A stretch of 64,000 nucleotides of DNA from Bianquea renquensis. GTDB lineage: Bacteria > Bacillota > Clostridia > Lachnospirales > Bianqueaceae. Below the pieces are notes generated by a model. The model saw nothing but the letters and a program-made list of their open reading frames with translations, ran no database searches and was not told the DNA's origin. The stretch is taken from contig NZ_JACRSQ010000002.1 of the NCBI RefSeq assembly GCF_014384895.1, positions 1 to 64,000 of the forward strand, written 5' to 3'. Of the stretch, positions 26,356 to 34,840 are shown piece after piece. Position numbers and translations under genes: made by a program. Numbering within the stretch: the stretch's first letter is position 1; each line of letters starts with the position of its first letter.

Positions 26356-27180
26356 ATGCAAACCATATTTGTAGAGACGTTGATACTAGGAGCGAGTTAT
26401 GCGGCGCTGGGATACGCGGCGGCGCATCCCGGCACGTTGATTGTAGAGGAGACGGAGGGGACAGGGGTAGAGTATGCTGGAAATATGCGTCCTTCAGACC
26501 TTGTCGATCTCCCAGTTACGGAGTTAGGAAAACAGTTCTATGCATTTTTAAAGGAACATGAACTTGTCACAGAGGAAGGGCGTCTGGATCTCTGTGGAAT
26601 GACAACAGCGGTCAACCGCTATGCTGTAGCCCACAAACTATGGATTTTGTTGGATGCCGCCGTGGTATCCGTGAAAAAATCAGACAATGGGTATGTTGTG
26701 GAATGCCGCACGAACAGCGGCCTGCGGGAGATACAGGCCCGTATCTTGCTGGATACGACGTCCCGCCGTATCTCTTCCAGGGGCGCGGCGGCGGTGACGA
26801 GACAGTGGCTGCATGTATTGTGCAGCGAGGCCATGGAAGACCCATATCACCAGTTGAAGGAGGTCAATGGGGACATCATCACAACCCCTGGGTTTTGGCC
26901 TGGAGAATGGACCGTGTCGTTCCCCTTTTCGGGGGAAACCAAGCTCCCAGAGGCTCGTTTAGCGGTTGAGAGGCAATGGAGGGCGGCATTCCCCGGTGGG
27001 GAGACGTTGATTGATGCAGTGGGATTTGACTTCGATGTGGAGGCTGTTGATAGCGGAGATGAAGGAATATGCGCCTGGGTTGGCCCTCACCGCTATGGGA
27101 ACCCGGTTGCCGCCTTTGACGGAGGAGCGGCCTTGTCGGTCAATGACGGGGAGGGGGTGCCAGGCCATGACGTATTATGA
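26356..27180 (+). CDS. FAD-dependent oxidoreductase-like protein
   Basis: The 274-residue protein has the N-terminal dinucleotide-binding pattern VETLILGASYAALGYAAAHPGTLIVEE (about 6-32). The second Gly of GxGxxG is replaced, so FAD binding may be altered. A later ARILLDTTSRR segment resembles the LLDATG-like loop before the flavin in PF12831-type oxidoreductases. It overlaps the larger FAD oxidoreductase gene by 14 bp, so the two are translationally coupled and may form a heteromer. ATG 26356 follows GGAAAGGA. It could also be a degenerate paralogue of its neighbour. No substrate can be named. Confidence 0.65.
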   Translation: MQTIFVETLILGASYAALGYAAAHPGTLIVEETEGTGVEYAGNMRPSDLVDLPVTELGKQFYAFLKEHELVTEEGRLDLCGMTTAVNRYAVAHKLWILLDAAVVSVKKSDNGYVVECRTNSGLREIQARILLDTTSRRISSRGAAAVTRQWLHVLCSEAMEDPYHQLKEVNGDIITTPGFWPGEWTVSFPFSGETKLPEARLAVERQWRAAFPGGETLIDAVGFDFDVEAVDSGDEGICAWVGPHRYGNPVAAFDGGAALSVNDGEGVPGHDVL

Positions 27181-29035
27181 GCTGCGAGACAACCAGTGCT
27201 GCGCCTATCCGTGTCCTATACCAGAAGCAGACGAGTCCGTGGATTTGGTTGTGGTGGGAATGGGTTCTGCCGGCGCGTTTTGTGCACTTTCCGCCGCCCA
27301 GGAGGGACTGTCGGTGCTGGGGTTGGAGCGGGGGAGCTGCTGCGGAGGAATGTCGGTGCAGGGGGCAGTCAATGGCTACTATAATGGATATCCCGGCGGG
27401 GCCTTTGAGGAGATCGATGCATCGGTGCAGGAGGTGCTCGGCACGGTATATCGTCCATTTCTGAATCATCCCGACGCCAAAAAGCTGCGCATGGAACAGA
27501 AATTGCTATCAGCTGGGGTAAAAATCGAATACCACACGGTGGTGCTGGGGATCTACGCAGATGGGCAGCGCGTGATGGGAGTTCGAGCTCTGTGCAATGG
27601 GAGCAAGAGGGAGATCCGGTGCCAGTTCTTGTCCGATAGCACCAGCGACGGCCATCTGCTGCGTATCCTAGGAATCCGAGGATGGTTTGGGAGGACGACA
27701 GATGGCACGGCTCAGCCGTTTTCCAGCGTGCGGGTATATCGCCGGACGGATGGAAAGCTGGGACGGACTAATGATGACAGCGGGTATATAAATCCATACG
27801 AGGATGCTGAATTTTCTAGCCGAGTCCTGAAAGCCAATGCAAAGCATACGGAGGATGCAGTGGGATCGGAGGAGAGGCTGCTGTATCTAGCCCCACAAAT
27901 CGGCATGCGGGAGGGGATGCGGTTCGAAGGGGAGGAGACCGTAACGCTGCAGGATGTTTTGGAGGAAAAGCTGTATCCCCATACGCTGTGTTGCGCGTAT
28001 TCCGATATCGACCGGCATGGGCAGGATCGCGCCTTTGACGGCAGGGTGTATCAGGACTGGTATGTGTTGAGCAATCTAAGCACCGTGACAATGAAAATCC
28101 GATTGCCCCTTGAGATCCTTATTCCGAAAGGGTGGAAGCGCCTTGTATCCGTGTCGCGCTGTCTGGCCCTCGATGAGTATGTCTCCGCTGCGGTGCGCAT
28201 GAATCGGGATATGTACCGCCTGGGAGAATCGGCAGGAGTTGCCATTGCCATGGCAGTTCAGGGGGGTGTGGAGAGTGTGCAGCAGATTGACATCGAGGAG
28301 CTGCACAGAAAACTTAAGAGCCGCGGTTGTTTTGACCCCCGCCCAGAGCAACTGCGGGGATTTGTCGATCCCAAGGCAGATCCTCCGTATCAACCTGTGG
28401 AGTGGCTTGAGGATTGGGAGGCAATTTGCCGGGAGTTAGCCACAGATTGTCCCGGAGTGGGAATCTGGTCCTGCCGCCGCCTGGGAGCTGCGAAGGTGGG
28501 AGATGACCTGGCCAGACTGATCCAGGAGACAGAGGACACAGAATTGCGTTATAATGCGGCGATTGCGCTGGGTGTTCTTGGAGATCGCCGCAGCCTGCCA
28601 GTGCTGCGCGAACTGGTGAAAGGCCGCAAAGCATATTTTTATGAGGATTGCCGCCGGTCCAACCAACTGCGAAGCGTAATCGCCATCTGTCTGTGCGGCC
28701 GTTTTGGAGATCCAGAGATCGTACCGGAGCTGACCGCCATTCTTAGCCCGGAAGAATATGAGCGACCGATGTATCATCAATATCTGGCGCCGGATTATAA
28801 GTATTCCATAACAGACCACCTCAATATGGTGTACTATCAGCATTTTTCCTTTGCCCTGGCGGCGCTGGCACAGATTGCAGATCAAAATCCAGATTTAAGG
28901 GGGCCGCTGTCTGAAACAGTCAAGAGTGCCCTTGCCGATGGGCGGTATAGGAGGCGAATGACTGCGGATCCCCCCGATTCTTCCTACGATCTGATTGTGC
29001 GGGCTTTGGGAGAATTTGCGGATAAAGCATTCTAA
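27167..29035 (+). CDS. FAD-dependent oxidoreductase with C-terminal HEAT-like repeats
   Basis: The 622-residue protein has a flavin-binding start VDLVVVGMGSAGAFCALSAAQ (about 24-44) and GLERGSCCGGMSVQGAVNGYYNG, the pattern of the PF12831 (FAD-dependent oxidoreductase) family. A basic segment LPLEILIPKGWKRLVSVSRCL (about 309-329) continues the flavin fold. From about residue 440 alpha-helical repeats with LRYNAAIALGVLGDRRSLPVL resemble HEAT/PBS lyase repeats, an unusual addition that suggests a protein-protein contact. ATG 27167 is chosen for its upstream GAGGGGGT and the typical start. The family acts in anaerobes on sugars and other small substrates, but the reaction is unknown. A third related gene begins at 63813. 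Confidence 0.8.
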   Translation: MTYYELRDNQCCAYPCPIPEADESVDLVVVGMGSAGAFCALSAAQEGLSVLGLERGSCCGGMSVQGAVNGYYNGYPGGAFEEIDASVQEVLGTVYRPFLNHPDAKKLRMEQKLLSAGVKIEYHTVVLGIYADGQRVMGVRALCNGSKREIRCQFLSDSTSDGHLLRILGIRGWFGRTTDGTAQPFSSVRVYRRTDGKLGRTNDDSGYINPYEDAEFSSRVLKANAKHTEDAVGSEERLLYLAPQIGMREGMRFEGEETVTLQDVLEEKLYPHTLCCAYSDIDRHGQDRAFDGRVYQDWYVLSNLSTVTMKIRLPLEILIPKGWKRLVSVSRCLALDEYVSAAVRMNRDMYRLGESAGVAIAMAVQGGVESVQQIDIEELHRKLKSRGCFDPRPEQLRGFVDPKADPPYQPVEWLEDWEAICRELATDCPGVGIWSCRRLGAAKVGDDLARLIQETEDTELRYNAAIALGVLGDRRSLPVLRELVKGRKAYFYEDCRRSNQLRSVIAICLCGRFGDPEIVPELTAILSPEEYERPMYHQYLAPDYKYSITDHLNMVYYQHFSFALAALAQIADQNPDLRGPLSETVKSALADGRYRRRMTADPPDSSYDLIVRALGEFADKAF

Positions 29036-29095
29036 AGCAAGGGATGTGCAGAGGGAACGAGAATCTTGGCTACCAATCAAAAAAGGAGACAAACT

Positions 29096-30544
29096 GTGAA
29101 ACGACCGATATACGATAGTTTGCGGCAAATTGCCGGTAGAGGATACCAATCCTGGCACATGCCGGGGCATAAGGGCGGCCAATTGTTTTCCCTAGACCAG
29201 CTTTACGCGCTGGACGTCACGGAGCTGGAGGAGACAGACAACCTCCAGCGGCCGGTGGGGATCATTCGGGAAGCAGAACAGAGGATGTCCGCCTTTTTTG
29301 GCGCGGAGGAGAGCTTCTTTTCTGTAAATGGCTCAACAGGGGGAATCCTGGCGGCAATTGCGGCTGTATGCAGACCCGGCGATCGAATCATTGCCTGCCG
29401 CAATGCGCATAAAAGCTTTTTCAACGCCTGTATTCATGTGGGGGTACAGCCCATCTATGTTCAGCCGGAGATCATAGAGCCTTTTGGTATCCCAGGTGGA
29501 GTTTTGCCGGAGCAGGTGAAGACGATCTTGCAGAACAATCCGGAGGTCAAAGGCATGTACCTCACAAGTCCTACATTTGAGGGGGTTGTAACGGATATCG
29601 CAGAGATTGCAGAGCTTCTGCATGAACAAAATAAAGTCCTGCTGGTAGACGAGGCTCACGGTGCGCATTTCTGCTGTATTCCCGGTTTTCCGAAATCAGC
29701 CCTCTCCATGGGAGCGGACATCGTAGTCCAAAGTCTTCATAAAACACTGCCATCGCCAACCCAGACAGCAATGGTTCATATTCAGGGAAGCCGTATATCG
29801 CAAGACAGGATGCGTCTGGCCCTCAATGCGTTTCAGAGTACAAGTCCATCGTATATTTTTTTGGCGGCCATGGATTATTGCAGGGCCTTTCTAGAGGGAC
29901 AGCCAAAGGAATTTTTTCAATCCTACCGGGATATGCTAATGGAATACCGGGAAAAACTGCAAAGAGTGCCATCGTTTATTCTATTAGAAAAACGGGAGCA
30001 GCGATGGGATCTGGATCCGGCTAAAATCGTGTTACACTCTCGTGCAAAGGTTTCTGGCTCGGCGCTGGCCCACTGTTTGCGCAAAGACTACGGGATTGAG
30101 CTGGAGGGGGCATTTGGCGGAAATCTCGTTGGCATCTCGACAATTGCGGATTCCCGGGAGTCGTTTCAACAGTTCTATCAGGGGATTCGCGCTTTGGATT
30201 CCCGGATACAGTCGGGGGACAAAACATTATTTGAAAAATCAGGTAATTTCAACAAGAAAGAATTTGAAAATAATCAAAACTATGATATAATAGAGCTACC
30301 GAAAGTAAGCAGAACCTTGCGCGACGCATTCTATCGCCCATATGAGGCTGTCTCTCTGGCGCAGGCCAGAGGTCGAGTCAGCGCCGCATTTGTGACGCCC
30401 TATCCGCCAGGGATACCCATTGTTTGTCCGGGTGAGTTTCTATCTGAGAGGGAACTGTCCGTGATACAGGAAGCTTTAGGGCGCGGAGAGGACGTATTGG
30501 GGATGGAAGGCCAAGGGGAAATCCTCGTACTTTCGGAGTACTAA
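29096..30544 (+). CDS. Orn/Lys/Arg decarboxylase family protein (YaaO-type)
   Basis: The 482-residue PLP enzyme is of fold type III/aminotransferase-like arginine, lysine or ornithine decarboxylases, the group that includes Bacillus YaaO and SpeA. Seen are SWHMPGHKGGQLF (about 18-30), VNGSTGGILAAIAAV (about 78-92), LLVDEAHGAHF (about 183-193) and QSLHKTLPSPTQT (about 214-226) with the PLP Lys. The product would be a polyamine or cadaverine; substrate choice is not readable. GTG 29096 follows AAGGAG at seven bases. In Bacillus this gene opens the same cluster next to tmk; tmk is missing here and the c-di-AMP receptor gene follows after 69 bp. Confidence 0.85.
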   Translation: MKRPIYDSLRQIAGRGYQSWHMPGHKGGQLFSLDQLYALDVTELEETDNLQRPVGIIREAEQRMSAFFGAEESFFSVNGSTGGILAAIAAVCRPGDRIIACRNAHKSFFNACIHVGVQPIYVQPEIIEPFGIPGGVLPEQVKTILQNNPEVKGMYLTSPTFEGVVTDIAEIAELLHEQNKVLLVDEAHGAHFCCIPGFPKSALSMGADIVVQSLHKTLPSPTQTAMVHIQGSRISQDRMRLALNAFQSTSPSYIFLAAMDYCRAFLEGQPKEFFQSYRDMLMEYREKLQRVPSFILLEKREQRWDLDPAKIVLHSRAKVSGSALAHCLRKDYGIELEGAFGGNLVGISTIADSRESFQQFYQGIRALDSRIQSGDKTLFEKSGNFNKKEFENNQNYDIIELPKVSRTLRDAFYRPYEAVSLAQARGRVSAAFVTPYPPGIPIVCPGEFLSERELSVIQEALGRGEDVLGMEGQGEILVLSEY

Positions 30545-30613
30545 GCGGTCAGGGGAAGCACCTCTGAGGCTGGAGCAGGAGTAAGGAAATAATAGCATAA
30601 AGGAGGAATTCTT

Positions 30614-30943
30614 ATGAAACTCGTACTTGCAATTATTCATGATGAGGACGCGCATAAACTGATGACGGCGCTCAATAAAAGCAATTTTCAGGTGACAAAG
30701 CTGGCGAGTACTGGCGGATTTCTGCGAGTTGGAAATACCACAATGCTGGTCGGCGTGGAAGAGGATAAATTGGATCAAGTTTTGAAGATTATCAATGATA
30801 AATGTCAGACGAAAAAACAGATGACGGTGGCGAATCAGCCGTATACAACAACTCCGGAGGGATATATCCCATATCCCATCGAAGTGACCGCCGGCGGCGC
30901 AACGGTGTTTGTCGTCGATATTGAACAGTTCCACAAATTCTAA
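30614..30943 (+). CDS. darA: Cyclic di-AMP receptor DarA/PstA (PII-like)
   Basis: The 109-residue protein is of the DUF970 family, known in Bacillus, Listeria and Staphylococcus as DarA/PstA, a trimeric PII-like protein that binds c-di-AMP. Typical segments are MKLVLAIIHDEDAHKLMTAL (1-20), FQVTKLASTGGFLRVGNTTML (about 25-45) and the late GGATVFVVDIEQF. Length is standard. Strong RBS AAAGGAGG precedes ATG 30614. It sits between the decarboxylase and holB genes, as in Bacillus (yaaO, tmk, yaaQ, yaaR, holB). The downstream target of this receptor is not established. Confidence 0.93.
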   Translation: MKLVLAIIHDEDAHKLMTALNKSNFQVTKLASTGGFLRVGNTTMLVGVEEDKLDQVLKIINDKCQTKKQMTVANQPYTTTPEGYIPYPIEVTAGGATVFVVDIEQFHKF

Positions 30944-30978
30944 AGGATTTCCGATACGGTAAAGAAGGAGGCTTTTTG

Positions 30979-32007
30979 GTGAATCGCCAGCAAAGCCACA
31001 CACAAGATATATTTCCCTCGGTCGTTGGGCACCACGAGATAAAAGAGCATTTGCAAGCGGCGCTTGTCCACGATACGATATCCCATGCGTATCTGTTTGA
31101 GGGGATGGAAGGTATAGGGAAGAGAACCTTGGCGCGCCAGTTTGCCAAGGCTCTTCTTTGTACCCAGCCGCTGGAAGGGCATCGGCCCTGTGGGAAATGT
31201 GTCTCCTGTCAAACCATAGCGTCGGGCAATCATCCGGACGTCATCTATCTCAACGCAGGGGAGAAAGCAAGCATTTCCGTGGAGACGATTCGAGAGGGGC
31301 TGGTTCAGGATATGAGCGTCATGCCATACCGAAGCCGGTTCAAAGTTTATATTGTCGAGGAAGCCCACCGCTTGACAGTCCAGGCGCAAAACGCCATGCT
31401 CAAGACAATTGAAGAACCGCCGGAGTATGGCGTCATTTTGTTGTTGGCGACCAATATACAGAATTTTCTGCCGACGATTTTATCCCGGTGCGTTCGGCTG
31501 CGGTTTGTGCCGTTACCCTATGGGACAATCGGACAAGCCTTAACAGAGCGGTACGGCGTGTCGGAGGAGAAGGCGGCGCTCTGTGCGGCCTTCAGTCAGG
31601 GGGCTCTCGGCAGAGCCATGGAGTTGGCGGCATCGGAAGAATTTGGGGCGTTGCGCCAGGAGCTAAGCCGTTTCCTCATAGAACTGCCCACGAAAAAGGA
31701 GTCAGATGTCTTACAATTCGAAGACTTTTTTGAACAGCACAAGGACCAGCAGGAGCAGATTTTTGGGTTGCTGCTGCTATGGTTCCGCGATCTGCTTGTA
31801 TGGAAAGAGATGGGGGATGAACGCTGGATTCTGAATCGGGATATGCAAAGCGCCATCGTGGATTCGTCTGCTATCTATTCCCGGGGAGAATTGATGACCA
31901 TTCTCTCTGTCATCGGGGATATTCAAGATAAACTGAAACGGAATGGAAATTATTCATTGGCGGTGGATTGGCTGCTTCTGAATATGGTGAGGAGGACAAT
32001 GCATTGA
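30979..32007 (+). CDS. holB: DNA polymerase III delta' subunit
   Basis: The 342-residue clamp-loader subunit is an AAA-type protein that helps load the beta clamp. Seen are the modified Walker A GMEGIGKRT (about 42-50), the zinc-binding CGKCVSCQTIASGNHPD (about 69-85) and KVYIVEEAHRLTVQAQNAMLKTIEEPP (about 115-141), the core delta' block with sensor-type residues. GTG 30979 is preferred because AAGGAGG lies at a good distance; TTG 30976 is the alternative. The stop overlaps the next gene, ricT, by 3 bp (TTG 32004). Confidence 0.93.
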   Translation: MNRQQSHTQDIFPSVVGHHEIKEHLQAALVHDTISHAYLFEGMEGIGKRTLARQFAKALLCTQPLEGHRPCGKCVSCQTIASGNHPDVIYLNAGEKASISVETIREGLVQDMSVMPYRSRFKVYIVEEAHRLTVQAQNAMLKTIEEPPEYGVILLLATNIQNFLPTILSRCVRLRFVPLPYGTIGQALTERYGVSEEKAALCAAFSQGALGRAMELAASEEFGALRQELSRFLIELPTKKESDVLQFEDFFEQHKDQQEQIFGLLLLWFRDLLVWKEMGDERWILNRDMQSAIVDSSAIYSRGELMTILSVIGDIQDKLKRNGNYSLAVDWLLLNMVRRTMH

Positions 32008-32918
32008 TTACGATAATTGGCGTTCGATTTCGCCATGTGGGTAAGATTTACTATTTTCACCCGGGACGTCTACAGATTGATAAGGGAGAGTATGTGATCG
32101 TGGAGACGGCCCGCGGCGTGGAATATGGACTTGTGGTAACAGGGCCGCGGCTGGTTTCGGAGGAGGACATAGTCTCGCCCCTTCGGACCGTGATCCGGAA
32201 GGCGACGGAGCAGGATACGGAGACATTTCAGAGGAATCGGGCCCTTGAGAAAAACGCATTTTCCGTCTGCCAGGAGAAAATTGCGAAGCATAATCTGGAT
32301 ATGAATCTGATCGATGTGGAATACACCTTTGATGCAAACAAGATTTTATTTTATTTTACTGCGGACGGCCGTGTTGATTTTCGGGAGCTGGTCAAGGATC
32401 TGGCGGCGGTATTTCGCACCCGCATCGAGCTGCGCCAGATCGGAGTGCGGGATGAGACGAAGATGAGCTGCGGAATCGGTATCTGCGGCCGAAAATTTTG
32501 CTGTAGCTCCTTTCTGACGGATTTCGCGCCCGTCTCCATCAAGATGGCGAAGGATCAGAATCTATCCTTGAACCCCACGAAGATTTCTGGCACCTGCGGC
32601 CGCCTGATGTGCTGTCTCAAGTACGAGGAGTCGGCCTACGAGGAGTTGAATAAAAAGCTTCCGGATGAGGGGGACATTGTGCAGACGCCGGACGGAGCCG
32701 GCGAGGTGCTACACATCAATGTGTTGCGGCAGCTGATTAAGGTCGGCGTCAAACAGGAGAAGGGCGATGTGGCCATTGCAGAGTACAATTTGAGCGATAT
32801 TAAGATCTTGCAGCACAAGAAGGGGCGGAAAGCGAATCAGGAGATGATGGACCAGGAGGAACAGCGGCAGCTGAAGGAATTGGAAAAAGAATTTCACGAG
32901 CAGCGCAAAAATCGATAG
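32004..32918 (+). CDS. ricT: PSP1 domain protein RicT (YaaT)
   Basis: The 304-residue protein is of the PSP1/YaaT family. In Bacillus RicT forms an iron-sulfur complex with RicA and RicF that supports RNase Y-dependent mRNA processing and differentiation. Seen are VGVRF-like IGVRFRHVGKIYYF (5-18), MSCGIGICGRKFCCSSFL (about 154-171) and SGTCGRLMCCLKYE (about 193-206), the Cys motifs typical of the family. It ends in a charged Glu/Lys/Gln tail of about 45 residues, longer than usual. The start is TTG 32004 with AGGAGG eight bases upstream, overlapping the holB stop. RicA and RicF are not in this window. Confidence 0.92.
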   Translation: MITIIGVRFRHVGKIYYFHPGRLQIDKGEYVIVETARGVEYGLVVTGPRLVSEEDIVSPLRTVIRKATEQDTETFQRNRALEKNAFSVCQEKIAKHNLDMNLIDVEYTFDANKILFYFTADGRVDFRELVKDLAAVFRTRIELRQIGVRDETKMSCGIGICGRKFCCSSFLTDFAPVSIKMAKDQNLSLNPTKISGTCGRLMCCLKYEESAYEELNKKLPDEGDIVQTPDGAGEVLHINVLRQLIKVGVKQEKGDVAIAEYNLSDIKILQHKKGRKANQEMMDQEEQRQLKELEKEFHEQRKNR

Positions 32919-32929
32919 CGGTGACAGCG

Positions 32930-33682
32930 ATGGTGAGAGAAGAGGAGCGGGTGGATGCCTTGCACCGCAAGGGCTATCAGATCATTCAAAACCCGTCGAG
33001 GTTCTGCTTTGGAATGGATGCGGTTCTCCTGTCAGATTGGGCAGTGGTCCACAAAGGGGATCAGGTGGTGGATCTGGGTACGGGAACCGGCATCATCCCC
33101 ATTTTGTTGGAGGCCAAAAGTCCGCCCGCTCGGTTCTATGGGCTGGAGATTCAGGAGGAGATGGCCGATATGGCCAGGCGGAGCGTCGAGTTGAATCAAT
33201 TGGAGCCAGCGATTGAAATTCTGCACGGCGATCTGTGTGAGACAGAGCGGTTCTTTCCGGCGCATTCAGTGGATGTGGTCACCTGCAATCCGCCTTATAT
33301 GAAAGCGCCCGCAGGATTAAAAAATCGGGATGCGTCCGTTACGGCATCCCGGCATGAAATCTGCTGCACCTTTGCCGATGTGGCGCGGGCTGCGTCCCGT
33401 CTTCTGCGGAGCAAGGGGCGATTTTACTTAGTGCACCGGCCGGCGCGGCTGGTGCAGATTTTTGAGGAGTTGCGGCGGGAGAAGCTGGAGCCGAAACGCC
33501 TGCGGTTGGTGCATCCATTTCGAGACCGGGAACCGAGCATGGTTCTGGTGGAAGCCGTCCGCGAGGCGGGGGAGGAGCTGCGCACCGCGCCGCCGTTGAT
33601 TATCTATGAAAGGCCAGGACAGTATACAAGGGAAATCTATGAGATCTATGGGTATCCATATCCTGGGGAGGAGACGGAATGA
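32930..33682 (+). CDS. tRNA1(Val) adenine-N6 methyltransferase family protein (YabB-like)
   Basis: The 250-residue class I methyltransferase is of the TrmN6/YabB family, which modifies A37 of a tRNA. N-terminal GYQIIQNPSRFCFGMDAVLLSDW (about 14-36) is typical. VVDLGTGTGIIPILL (about 46-60) binds S-adenosylmethionine and CNPPYM (about 121-126) is the amino-methyltransferase motif IV. The order ricT, then yabB-like, then rsmI matches Bacillus. ATG 32930 is used; GTG 32921 in the same frame is possible because neither has a strong ribosome site. The stop overlaps the next ATG by 4 bp. Confidence 0.88.
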   Translation: MVREEERVDALHRKGYQIIQNPSRFCFGMDAVLLSDWAVVHKGDQVVDLGTGTGIIPILLEAKSPPARFYGLEIQEEMADMARRSVELNQLEPAIEILHGDLCETERFFPAHSVDVVTCNPPYMKAPAGLKNRDASVTASRHEICCTFADVARAASRLLRSKGRFYLVHRPARLVQIFEELRREKLEPKRLRLVHPFRDREPSMVLVEAVREAGEELRTAPPLIIYERPGQYTREIYEIYGYPYPGEETE

Positions 33683-34821
33683 TCAGCCTATATCGTTGTG
33701 ACCAATATGAAGAGGGAAGGGTTATGGAGTCGCTGCGGCAGGCAATTGCCGCGCTGGGCGGTTGGGAAGCCTACTTGACCCCCCAGGATACGGTTCTTCT
33801 GAAACTCAACCTTGTGATGAACAAGCGGCCAGAGGCGGCGGCGACAACCCATCCGGTTTTTGTCAAGGCGCTGATCCGTCTGTTGCAGGAATACGGCTGT
33901 CGAGTCGTCATCGGTGACAGCCCAGGTGGACTCTTTAATGTGACGGCCCTTGGACGTATCTATAGGGGGACGGGCATTGAGTCCATCGCGGAGGAAACAG
34001 GGGCAATTTTAAATCATAACACTGGCTCCATGGACGTTCAGAACCCTGATGGCCAAGTGATGAAGTCTCTGACCATGACGGCCATGTTGCGGGATGTGGA
34101 CAAGGTAATCTCTGTGTCCAAATTGAAGACCCACGGCATGATGACGTTTACAGGCGCTGTCAAGAATATGTTTGGCGTTATTCCAGGCACCATGAAGGCT
34201 GAGTATCACGTGCGAATGCCCCAGGCGGATGACTTTGCTGACGCGCTGCTGGATATCTGCCATGCGGCGGCGCCTGTCCTCTCCTTTATGGATGGCATAA
34301 TCGGCATGGAGGGCAATGGGCCTACAGGGGGACGGCCGCGCGCGGTGGGCGCTGTCCTCGCATCGAGTAACCCGTATCAGCTGGATTTGGCGGCCTGTAG
34401 CCTCATCGGTCTGTCGATGGAGCAGGTTCCAACGCTGCGCCGCGCCTATGCCAGGGGATGGATCCCTTCGTCCGCCGATGAACTGGAGTGGAGCGGCGAT
34501 CCGAGGGAGGAATTTTATGTGGGGGATTTTAAGCTGCCGGATCACATCGAGTCCGATTTGATCGGAAAAAATCTGCCGTCCTTTCTGGCAAAGCCTGTCA
34601 ATGCACTTCTCAGGCCGAAGGTGACCTTTCATCACGATATCTGTGTCGGGTGCGGCGCCTGCGCTGCCAACTGTCCGGCCAAGGTGATCACCATGAAGGA
34701 CCATCGCCCCTATGCGGACTATTCCAGCTGCATCCGCTGCTATTGCTGTCAAGAATTATGTCCGAAGAATGCTGTCTCGGTCCGGGAGTCGAGACTATTC
34801 AAGCTAGTGCGAAGATGGTAA
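33679..34821 (+). CDS. DUF362 protein with 2x[4Fe-4S] ferredoxin domain
   Basis: The 380-residue protein has an N-terminal DUF362 domain (VLLKLNLVMNKRPEAAATTHP near 40-60, ISVSKLKTHGMMTFTGAVKNMFG near 143-165) and a C-terminal ferredoxin module. The module has CVGCGACAANCP (about 322-333) and CIRCYCCQELCP (about 351-362), giving two [4Fe-4S] clusters. DUF362 proteins are common in anaerobes, and their redox role is not defined. The gene is inserted between the yabB-like gene and rsmI, with an ATGA overlap upstream, so it is cotranscribed with translation and tRNA functions. Confidence 0.87.
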   Translation: MISLYRCDQYEEGRVMESLRQAIAALGGWEAYLTPQDTVLLKLNLVMNKRPEAAATTHPVFVKALIRLLQEYGCRVVIGDSPGGLFNVTALGRIYRGTGIESIAEETGAILNHNTGSMDVQNPDGQVMKSLTMTAMLRDVDKVISVSKLKTHGMMTFTGAVKNMFGVIPGTMKAEYHVRMPQADDFADALLDICHAAAPVLSFMDGIIGMEGNGPTGGRPRAVGAVLASSNPYQLDLAACSLIGLSMEQVPTLRRAYARGWIPSSADELEWSGDPREEFYVGDFKLPDHIESDLIGKNLPSFLAKPVNALLRPKVTFHHDICVGCGACAANCPAKVITMKDHRPYADYSSCIRCYCCQELCPKNAVSVRESRLFKLVRRW

Positions 34822-34840
34822 GGAGAAGGTGGAGGGAAGG

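Noticed and set aside
26202..26561. 119-codon plus-strand frame before the FAD genes
   Set aside because: Two thirds overlap the FAD-like gene in another frame and no ribosome site precedes it; the composition is Arg/Cys-rich as in shadow frames.
30541..30613. Missing tmk gene as a possible pseudogene
   Set aside because: The 69-bp gap between the decarboxylase and darA genes has no room for even a remnant of tmk.
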